A DNA stretch of 6,410 nucleotides, from assembly GCA_030610965.1 (NCBI GenBank), contig JAUWQU010000231.1, forward strand, positions 1 through 6,410, given 5' to 3'. The translations under genes and the position numbers were made by a program. Position 1 is the stretch's first letter; each line of letters starts with the position of its first letter. The notes under the pieces were generated by a model. The model was not told where the DNA came from. It saw nothing but the letters and a program-made list of their open reading frames with translations, and made no database searches. The DNA is from Phycisphaerae bacterium. GTDB taxonomy: Bacteria > Planctomycetota > Phycisphaerae > SM23-33. Positions 1 to 4,681 of this stretch are shown one piece after another.

Positions 1-275
1 GTCAGATCATGGCCGCGAGGGTCTATGAGCACCACCGCAGCAAGCAGGCCGCCGTCGAGGCCGCCGCCCGCAAGAGCATGATCGGCTCGGGCGACCGCTC
101 CCAGCGAATCCGCACGTACAACTACCCCCAGAACCGCTGCACGGACCACCGCCTCAAGCAGGAAACCTCCGAAGGCGCGAACTTCAACCTCCAGCAGATC
201 CTAGCCGGAAACCTCGACGAAATGATCGACGGCATGGTCGCCTACGACAAGGCGCAAAGGCTGGCAAACCTGTGA
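1..275 (+). CDS. prfA: Peptide chain release factor 1 (RF1), C-terminal fragment
   Basis: RF1 recognises UAA and UAG stop codons in the ribosomal A site and triggers release of the finished peptide. Only about the last 90 residues are here: the reading frame is open from base 3 and ends with TGA at 273-275, and the 5' part lies outside the window. The sequence shows the RF1-type block GSGDRSQRIRTYNYPQNRCTDHR, matching the family pattern RTYNFPQGRVTDHR, which separates RF1 from RF2. A C-terminal helical tail follows (LAGNLDEMIDGM). The GGQ motif lies upstream, outside the window. The partner gene prmC/hemK, often directly downstream of prfA, is absent; a repeat-rich convergent spacer follows instead. 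The ATG at base 9 is internal, not a start. Confidence is high because the RF1-specific block is nearly intact. Confidence 0.95.
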   Translation, partial: QIMAARVYEHHRSKQAAVEAAARKSMIGSGDRSQRIRTYNYPQNRCTDHRLKQETSEGANFNLQQILAGNLDEMIDGMVAYDKAQRLANL

Positions 276-280
276 AAGAA

Positions 281-315
281 AGGTAATAGGTAGTAGGTAA
301 TAGGTAGTAGGTAGT
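281..315 (+). repeat. Heptad tandem array AGGTART x5, left arm
   Basis: Five uninterrupted 7-bp units read AGGTAAT, AGGTAGT, AGGTAAT, AGGTAGT, AGGTAGT. The array begins five bases after the RF1 stop codon. It is the inverted partner of the array at 472-506, so a transcript through both could fold into a long stem. Low-complexity heptads of this kind are dispersed non-coding repeats; I see no coding sense in them. Confidence 0.9.
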
Positions 316-371
316 AGGGGGACCGGCCGATTCGGCCCCTGGGGGCCTCATCAGCCGGCGTTTGGCAGGCC

Positions 372-427
372 GCGAAAACGGGGACTGGCTCCGTCGGCTG
401 TTTGGCGGTGCCTGTCCCCATTTTCGC
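372..427. repeat. REP-like imperfect hairpin inside the heptad arrays
   Basis: The arms 372-393 and 406-427 are 22 bases each and pair with three mismatches around a 12-base loop. The outer 14 bases (GCGAAAACGGGGAC against GTCCCCATTTTCGC) match at 13 of 14 positions. The GGGGAC/GTCCCC core next to an AAAA/TTTT block resembles dispersed palindromic elements linked to REP-associated tyrosine transposases. That link is an inference; no transposase gene is present in the window. Together with the flanking heptads the hairpin fills the 242-base convergent spacer and might act as a bidirectional terminator. Confidence 0.7.
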
Positions 428-471
428 TCCCCTGCAAGTAACCGAAAGCCAAGACAGGACATCGCGTCCCT

Positions 472-506
472 ACTACCTACTACCTATTACCTACTACCTA
501 CTACCT
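472..506 (-). repeat. Heptad tandem array, right (inverted) arm
   Basis: Five 7-bp units, ACTACCT, ACTACCT, ATTACCT, ACTACCT, ACTACCT, are the reverse complement of the AGGTART array at 281-315. The number of units is the same, but the order of the AAT/AGT variants differs: two AAT units in the left arm and one here. The array ends 11 bases beyond the stop codon of the minus-strand gene at 518-715. Confidence 0.9.
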
Positions 507-517
507 GCTTCCCCGTC

Positions 518-715
518 CTACTCGACGATTTCCAGCAGGCGCTCGGCCAGTTCGACGTGGCGCTGCTTGTCGCGGCGGAGATGGGCGACCTTTTGAAGGA
601 TTTCGGGGTCGGTGGTTCGGGCGGCGAGTTCCTCGTAGGCCTTGAGGGCCTGCTGTTCGAGGGCCAGCAGGTCCTGGAAACGGTCGCGCAGCATGGCTTG
701 TTCGATCTCAAGCAT
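518..715 (-). CDS. Small helical protein, possible half-ferritin hairpin (downstream of the pair)
   Basis: A 65-residue protein of unrecognised family. It is predicted to be almost wholly alpha-helical: helix 1 at about residues 5-33 (E20, Y27, E28, E29) and helix 2 at about 37-64 (LRRDKQRH at 46-53). The size, a glutamate in helix 1 and an Asp/His pair in helix 2 recall one half of a ferritin or rubrerythrin four-helix bundle, but the canonical ExxH motif is absent: D49 and H53 are four residues apart. Iron binding is therefore only a possibility. Its ATG lies in the last codons of the upstream gene (8-base overlap, shared ATGCTTGA), which points to translational coupling; a GGGGGA stretch lies 7 bases before the start. 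The upstream neighbour shares the LRxDxxxH motif and looks paralogous, so a heteromer is conceivable. No signal peptide or membrane segment is visible. Confidence 0.7.
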   Translation of the reverse strand: MLEIEQAMLRDRFQDLLALEQQALKAYEELAARTTDPEILQKVAHLRRDKQRHVELAERLLEIVE

Positions 716-944
716 CGCTGGTTCCCCCGAGCCCGTCTGCCAGCAGGCGGATGGCCTTCTTGTGGTGGGCCGTGTCGGACCGCAGGGCTTCGAGAATGGA
801 GTAGACTTCCGACCGCTGTTCGACGCTCAGGTACTCCGAGTGGGCGATCTCGCTGGACGTGGCCGTCAGGTCTGCCGCCAACTGGCTCTCCATCCCCGCA
901 ACCGCATGCAAATCCCCCTGTAGTGCGCTCTGATTGAGCATCAT
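708..944 (-). CDS. Small helical protein with LRxDxxxH motif (first gene of the pair)
   Basis: A 78-residue protein that I cannot assign to a named family. Two long helices are likely: about residues 5-35 (E19 in the middle) and about 40-71, carrying LRSDTAHHKKAIRLL at 54-68. The LRxDxxxH pattern (D57, H61) and a mid-helix glutamate line up with D49/H53 and E20 of the next protein, so the two look like diverged copies of one helical hairpin. By analogy with ferritin-like proteins the acidic and histidine residues could bind metal; this is inference. The start is well supported: GAGGTG at 953-958 lies 8 bases before the ATG at 944, and a second ATG follows at once. A candidate promoter sits at 1005-1033, giving a leader of about 55 bases. 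The gene is first in a two-gene operon and overlaps the second by 8 bases. Confidence 0.72.
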   Translation of the reverse strand: MMLNQSALQGDLHAVAGMESQLAADLTATSSEIAHSEYLSVEQRSEVYSILEALRSDTAHHKKAIRLLADGLGGTSDA

Positions 945-1004
945 CGCTTCGGCACCTCTGCTGGACGTTAGCCGCTTCGAAGGGACGTGACTATTCCAAC
1001 CCGT

Positions 1005-1033
1005 ATTATCGCGCGCCGCTGGCGAAAACGCAA
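1005..1033 (-). promoter_or_regulatory. Candidate sigma70-type promoter for the helical-protein operon
   Basis: On the minus strand TTGCGT (1033-1028) is followed, after a 17-base spacer, by GATAAT (1010-1005), a five-of-six match to TATAAT. Transcription would start near 998, about 55 bases before the ATG at 944. The -35 box matches the consensus only in its TTG, so the call rests mainly on the -10 box, the ideal spacing and the position. Confidence 0.5.
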
Positions 1034-1106
1034 GGATTCATGCTGGGAAATGGCAGAAGAAAATGAAGAAACACGCCCCTTGCCGAGGGCGGAAGCGAGA
1101 AGAAAA

Positions 1107-1220
1107 AGAAGAAGCCAGACGGGGATTACACAGATTATGAGATTACATGGATTGAGAAACAGATATGGGCTTCTATCCATGTAATCCTAAAATCCGCGTA
1201 ATCTCCATCTTGCTTCTTCT
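1107..1220. repeat. Long imperfect inverted repeat centred on GATTACATGGAT
   Basis: GATTACATGGAT (1141-1152) and ATCCATGTAATC (1175-1186) form a perfect 12-bp stem around a 22-base loop. The pairing continues outwards with mismatches: 1121-1140 against 1187-1206 match at roughly two thirds of positions, and the A/G-rich 1107-1120 pairs in part with the C/T-rich 1207-1220. It lies between the Gfo/Idh stop codon and the promoter of the helical pair. It reads as a dispersed intergenic repeat; the strong stem could also end transcription coming from the minus-strand oxidoreductase. The rest of the 945-1275 spacer holds only the promoter and the 9-bp tandem repeat. Confidence 0.75.
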
Positions 1221-1231
1221 GCTCTTGTTCT

Positions 1232-1258
1232 CTCTGCGTTCTCTGCGCCCTCTGCGAG
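1232..1258. repeat. 9-bp tandem repeat CTCTGCGNN x3
   Basis: Three units, CTCTGCGTT, CTCTGCGCC and CTCTGCGAG, have an exact 9-bp period. The array begins 12 bases past the inverted repeat and ends 17 bases from the stop codon of the oxidoreductase. On the minus strand it reads as CGCAGAG units. It appears to be a non-coding low-complexity repeat. Confidence 0.8.
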
Positions 1259-1275
1259 AGATATGCTGCTTTGTC

Positions 1276-2433
1276 CTACATCCAGCCCGGCTCCAGCCGC
1301 TTTACCGTGCCGGGCTTGACCGGCTTGCCGGTCTCGGCCGAGGCTATGGCGGCGAAGCACAGCGCCAGGCTTTCGAGGTTGTGCCTGGCGGAGTTGTACG
1401 GCTCGCGGCCTTGCTCGATCGACCGCAGCAGCTCGCCCATAGTCCCGTGGAAGCCGTCGGGGAACCACTGCCCGCGAAGCCTGGGCTTGCCGAAGCCCTT
1501 GGGCGTGTAGATCGTCACCTGTTCCTGTTCGTCGCCTTCGGGCTGGCTTATCAGCGTCCCGGCCGTGCCGGCGATGTAGTTGCGCGCCTGGCCACCGTAG
1601 CGGACGTCGGCGTCGAAGGTAAGCGACGCCTGGGCTTTGTCGTACTCGATGCCGACCTGCCCGAGCATCTTCGGCGTGGCCACCTGCCCCGGCGAGCGGG
1701 CCCACGAGGCGTAGACCTTCCTGGCCTTCTTGCTGCCCATGAGGCAGTTGAGCATGTCGAACCAGTGGATGGCGAAGTCGTAGAGGATGCAGTGACGGAT
1801 CTTGTCGAACGGCCTGCCCTTGACCCAGTTGTGGTTCCAGTGGACCGAAAGGTGGGCGGCGAAGACCTCGCCGACAAGCCCGGCCGCGACGGCATTGCGG
1901 AGGTAGCTGAAGTGCGGCGCCCACCGTCCGTTCTGGTTGACGGCGAACTTGACGCCCTTGCGGTCGGCGAGCCGGATGAGCTTCTTGCCGAAGTCCAGGT
2001 CCAGGACGAACGGCTTCTGGCTGAGCACGTGCTTGCCGGCCCGCAGGGCGGCCTCCAGCAGCGGCTCGCGATCCTTGGGGTGCGTGGCGATGTCGACCAC
2101 CTCGATATCATCGCGGGCCAGCACGTCGCGGTAGTCGACGTACACGTCGGCCTTGGGGTAGAACTCCTTCCGCCGGTCCTGGGCCCGCTGCTCGATGAGG
2201 TCGCACAGCGCGACGACCTTGTACCCGGCCTTCTTGTAGGCCCGCAGGTGCGTGGCGGTTATCCCGCCGCAGGCGATCAGGCCGATGTTAGGCTTGTACG
2301 ACTTGGGGTCCTGCGGCAGGTACGGAAGGCGCGGCGCGGCCATCTTGCGGTTGCGGAGGTCTTTGGGCTTTGCGGCGGGCTTCTTGGTAGTGCGGGTGGT
2401 CTTCGGTGCGGTCTTCTTCGTCGTTCTTGCCAT
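1276..2433 (-). CDS. Gfo/Idh/MocA-family NAD(P)-dependent oxidoreductase
   Basis: A 385-residue cytosolic dehydrogenase-like protein of the glucose-fructose oxidoreductase/inositol dehydrogenase/MocA family; members oxidise or reduce sugar and cyclitol derivatives. The N-terminal Rossmann fold starts at about residue 49, with glycine-rich NIGLIACGGI (49-58) for the nucleotide, D78 at the end of strand 2, and SQKPF (138-142), where the usual EKP reads QKP but the catalytic-type Lys140 is kept. The C-terminal alpha/beta domain carries GRWAPHF (169-175) and DFAIHWFD (219-226), holding the family's Asp/His pair. The length is usual for the family. Residues 1-30 form an unusual Lys/Thr/Pro-rich, probably disordered tail like that of histone H1; M31 is an alternative start, but GGGAG 8 bases before the ATG at 2433 favours the long form. 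The substrate cannot be told from sequence. No partner gene is adjacent; a hairpin-repeat array and a tRNA lie upstream. Confidence 0.93.
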   Translation of the reverse strand: MARTTKKTAPKTTRTTKKPAAKPKDLRNRKMAAPRLPYLPQDPKSYKPNIGLIACGGITATHLRAYKKAGYKVVALCDLIEQRAQDRRKEFYPKADVYVDYRDVLARDDIEVVDIATHPKDREPLLEAALRAGKHVLSQKPFVLDLDFGKKLIRLADRKGVKFAVNQNGRWAPHFSYLRNAVAAGLVGEVFAAHLSVHWNHNWVKGRPFDKIRHCILYDFAIHWFDMLNCLMGSKKARKVYASWARSPGQVATPKMLGQVGIEYDKAQASLTFDADVRYGGQARNYIAGTAGTLISQPEGDEQEQVTIYTPKGFGKPRLRGQWFPDGFHGTMGELLRSIEQGREPYNSARHNLESLALCFAAIASAETGKPVKPGTVKRLEPGWM

Positions 2434-2490
2434 CTCTCCAACTCCCGCCGGGTTCTGCCCGGCTCTGAGGCCAAATCCATCGACGTGCCG

Positions 2491-2831
2491 GACACGAAAA
2501 CAGCCCGTGACCGTAGCACGGCCGTCCCGGCCGTGCAGCTTGCGGCCATCACGGGCGAGACGCCCACACTCCGGTTTTCAGACACGAAAACAGCCCGTGG
2601 CCGTAGCACGGGCATCTTGCCCGTGAATAGCACGGCCGTCCCGGCCGTGCAGCTTGCGGCCATCACGGGCGAGACGCCCACACTCCGGTTTTCAGACACG
2701 AAAACAGCCCGTGGCCGTACCACGGGCATCTTGCCCGTGAGTAGCACGGGCGTCCCGGCCGTGCAGCTTGCGGCCATCACCGGCGAGACGCCCATGCTCC
2801 GGTTTTCAGACACGAAAACAGCCCGTGGCCG
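2491..2831. repeat. Tandem 114-bp repeat of paired 8-bp hairpins ('TGILPV' type)
   Basis: The array holds copy 1 at 2491-2580 (90 bp), copies 2 and 3 at 2581-2694 and 2695-2808 (114 bp each) and a truncated copy at 2809-2831. Every copy starts GACACGAAAACAGCCCGTG. Full copies carry two hairpins with 8-bp stems and 3-base loops: CACGGGCATCTTGCCCGTG (2607-2625, 2721-2739) and CACGGCCGTCCCGGCCGTG (2517-2535, 2631-2649; one stem mismatch at 2745-2763). Copy 1 lacks exactly the 24 bp of the first hairpin plus its spacer. A GGGCG-AGA-CGCCC mini-stem recurs in copies 1 and 2. The translated phrases TGILPV and GKMPV are hallmarks of dispersed repeats that I associate with planctomycetes and relatives. 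The array lies 57 bases upstream of the oxidoreductase start. Confidence 0.93.
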
Positions 2832-2892
2832 AAAGTGGCTCACAGGCTGCGCCGCTCTTTTTTGCATCTTTGCATCGCGGCCGCGACCGCCA

Positions 2893-2978
<86 letters not shown>

Positions 2979-2991
2979 GGGAGAATAATTG

Positions 2992-3020
2992 AGGTTATTC
3001 CACGCCGGGCGCACTGTCAA
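2992..3020 (-). promoter_or_regulatory. Promoter of tRNA-Leu(GAG)
   Basis: A perfect -35 hexamer TTGACA (3020-3015) is followed by a 17-base spacer and TAACCT (2997-2992), which keeps the T1, A2 and T6 positions of the -10 consensus. Transcription would begin around 2985, a few bases before the mature 5' end at 2978, as is common for tRNA genes. GAATAA/TTATTC (2983-2988, 2995-3000) also forms a 6-bp inverted repeat over the -10 region. Confidence 0.7.
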
Positions 3021-3149
3021 GGGCCAGGCAGGCCTGTCCGAGGAAAAAAGGCCGCCAGCCCGCCAATGTCCAGCCGCGGACGTTGGATATGGTGTTGCGG
3101 ATTGCGGTTTTTTTCGGATGAATTCCTGCTTCCGAACATACTCCTAACA

Positions 3150-3193
3150 TATTATTGTATTGACCGAACGGGCTCTTGTCCGATAGACAAGAG
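3150..3193 (+). promoter_or_regulatory. Candidate promoter/operator region with an 8-bp palindrome
   Basis: CTCTTGTC (3173-3180) and GACAAGAG (3186-3193) form a perfect 8-bp inverted repeat around CGATA. Just upstream are TATTAT (3150-3155, five of six to a -10 box, but with no good -35) and TTGACC (3160-3165, a five-of-six -35 whose spaced partner ATAGAC/TAGACA is weak). If TTGACC is used, the palindrome overlaps the -10 and would be an operator; if TATTAT is used, it would be a leader hairpin close to the first possible start at 3202. I cannot decide between them. Confidence 0.4.
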
Positions 3194-3249
3194 AACTGCA
3201 CATGACTGTGCTGGGATTCTGGCGCAAGAGGAAGAGCAAGGAGAAAGCT

Positions 3250-3519
3250 ATGGCCGCGGCGAAGGGAAGCATGGAATGCCAGTTGTACCGTAGCGCGTTC
3301 TCTGGGGAACTTGTCTTCCAGGTCAAGACTACCGATGGGCGGCCCTATGAAGGGGTGACCCCCAAGCATTGCGCCACGCCTGATAATGCTCCCTCTGGCG
3401 CGGGTGTTCAGGGTCAGGTCGAGGTGAGGGTGTTGAGCAACGGAGGCAACGAGGCCAGGGTGTCCGCGCCGGATGGCGAGATTCTGACCGTCCCGGCTGG
3501 TTTAGTTCGTCAAATGTAG
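3250..3519 (+). CDS. Small unrecognised protein encoded upstream of the dCTP deaminase gene
   Basis: An 89-residue protein of no family I can name with confidence. It begins MAAAKGSMECQLYRS and seems mostly beta-stranded, with short turns rich in Gly and Asp (for example SAPDGEILTVPAGLV near the C-terminus). It has no signal peptide, membrane helix or obvious metal motif; one Cys lies near each end of the first half. I chose the ATG at 3250 because AAGGAG (3238-3243) lies 6 bases before it; the same frame is open from an ATG at 3202 (105 residues, basic extension RKRKSKEK), where the ribosome-binding site is weak. The ATG at 3271 is a third option. It ends 15 bases before the dcd-like start, so the two are probably co-transcribed and may be related in function. 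Codon use appears less GC-rich than in the flanking genes. Confidence 0.6.
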   Translation: MAAAKGSMECQLYRSAFSGELVFQVKTTDGRPYEGVTPKHCATPDNAPSGAGVQGQVEVRVLSNGGNEARVSAPDGEILTVPAGLVRQM

Positions 3520-3534
3520 AGCAAGGGGGACGGC

Positions 3535-4189
3535 ATGTATCTATCGGACGTCGACCTGCGAGAAGCCGTGGCGTCTGGCGCACTTATCGTCAAGCCGCTG
3601 CCGGAGCACGAGGTGGGGCCCACATCGATAGACTTGCATCTGGGGTCCGTTGAGGAAGCTCAGGTTTGGAACTTCGAGAAGCTTGAGGAGGGATAATAGG
3701 CACCGTGGCTGTCGCCCAAGGGAACTGAATGTCGCCCGAATGTCGTGGGGCGTAATATCTCGGACATACCTGATGCCCCCGCCTCGTGAAGCGGAAGCTG
3801 GAAACGCACCAGTCTTCAGGCGAGAGGATGCCATAATCCTGCGCCCTCACGGATTTGTCCTTTGGCAGACGAGAGAAATAGTCGGCACGCCGAAAGACAA
3901 TCCCAAGTTCATCTGTTTCATCGACGGGAAAAGCACTCGTTCCCGTAGCGGCCTGATTGTGCATTTAACAGCGCCGACAGTTCATGCTGGGTGGCACGGC
4001 AATCTTACGCTGGAGATGACTAACTGCGGCCCTTTGGACTTGGTGCTTAATGAAGGCGATGCCATTGCCCAACTCACTGTCGCCCAAATAACCCGGCCTC
4101 CCGCACTGGATGTGATGCTGTACGAGAGGACCACGTTTGGCCAAACCAGCGTTACTGGCGCGGACCCTACTAATCCGCAACAACTCTGA
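3535..4189 (+). pseudogene. dcd: dCTP deaminase-family gene with a one-base frameshift
   Basis: dCTP deaminases convert dCTP to dUTP (some on to dUMP) for thymidylate synthesis; some relatives deplete dCTP in phage defence. Frame 1 starts at ATG 3535 (GGGGGA 4 bases before it) and encodes the N-terminal signature MYLSDVDLREAV...PTSIDLHLG, then stops at TAA TAG (3694-3699). Frame 2 carries the rest to TGA 4187-4189. Removing one G from GGG at 3690-3692 joins them into a 217-residue protein through KLEEDNRHRG. In that product S133, R137 and E160 (DGKSTRSR and LTLE) sit where E. coli Ser111, Arg115 and Glu138 lie in the trimeric active site, so all key residues survive. The tail TFGQTSVTGAD resembles the flexible C-terminal lid. 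The break could be a recent mutation, a sequence error or programmed frameshifting; intact coding on both sides argues against old decay. The symbol is given by family, not proven orthology. Confidence 0.85.
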
Positions 4190-4219
4190 GCCTCTGCGGC
4201 AAGTCTCGGGGCAACTCCC

Positions 4220-4260
4220 CAATCCTCATTGCGCAATCCTCATTCCGCAATCCGCAATCG
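4220..4260. repeat. CAATCC tandem repeat between the dcd-like gene and the racemase remnant
   Basis: Two 14-bp units (CAATCCTCATTGCG, CAATCCTCATTCCG) are followed by two shortened units (CAATCCG, CAATCG). The segment CCGCAATCCGCAA (4245-4257) is the exact reverse complement of TTGCGGATTGCGG at 3095-3107, on the other side of the small gene and dcd pair. The stretch 4190-4262 otherwise holds nothing I can name. Confidence 0.8.
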
Positions 4261-4262
4261 TA

Positions 4263-4571
4263 TCAGTCTTCCAGCACTCGCCGAGCGCGGTTGCCCGGGC
4301 GGCAGGTGATCTCGTAGGGGATGGTGTCGCAGAGGCGGGCGAGGTCTTCGGCGCTGTGCGGGTTGGCTGGGTCGTTGGAGATTATCTCCACCTCGTCGCC
4401 GACCGCGGCGCCCGGCACATCCGTCAGGTCGATGATCACCTGGCCCATCGCGATCCGGCCGCGGACGGGCACGTCGACGCCGCGGATTCGCATGGTCGAT
4501 CGGTTGGACAGGCGGCGCAAGTAGCCGTCCGCGTAGCCGACGGGCACCAGGCCGATAGGGGCATCATCGCC
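4263..4571 (-). pseudogene. alr: Alanine racemase remnant, C-terminal domain only
   Basis: Alanine racemase interconverts L- and D-alanine with PLP for peptidoglycan. The roughly 100 residues here match only its C-terminal beta domain: IGLVPVGYADGYLRRLSN (the GYADG tyrosine is the second catalytic base in the family), RGRIAMGQ, GDEVEIIS, DTIPYEI and the end RARRVLED. The usual MDQ is MGQ, so the aspartate is lost. The N-terminal PLP barrel with the Schiff-base lysine, about 260 residues, is missing: upstream the frame runs through unrelated sequence to a stop at 4694-4692, and the opposite strand is the MttB-family gene. A GTG at 4547 could start a shorter product, but it is the ordinary valine of the VGYADG block and I see no convincing ribosome-binding site. 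A remnant left by rearrangement is the best reading; a stand-alone domain is less likely. Confidence 0.82.
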
Positions 4572-4681
4572 CAGGCAACCGCACGATGCCGCCTCCGGCG
4601 AGCCGGAGGAATGCTTGTCAGAGCCCGGAATCGCGATAGAATCATCGAGGAGGCCCGCGGCGGTCGTGGGCGGAGATCCAT

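Noticed and set aside
2491..2831. Possible CRISPR array, because of regular repeats
   Set aside because: Whole 114-bp units are near-identical, with no unique spacers between short repeats and no cas genes.
2277..2867. Minus-strand frame reading through the hairpin array (GKMPV, VSPVMAAS phrases)
   Set aside because: The repeated phrases are translations of the DNA repeat, and the rest is out-of-frame oxidoreductase sequence; no start signal supports it.
2875..2886. 12-bp palindrome TCGCGGCCGCGA just past the tRNA as a terminator
   Set aside because: It has little room for a loop and is not followed by a T-run on the minus strand; it may be a chance GC-rich palindrome.
3202..3249. Basic N-terminal extension (RKRKSKEK) on the small gene
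   Set aside because: The start at 3202 has only a weak GAGA before it, whereas AAGGAG is well placed for the ATG at 3250; kept as an alternative.
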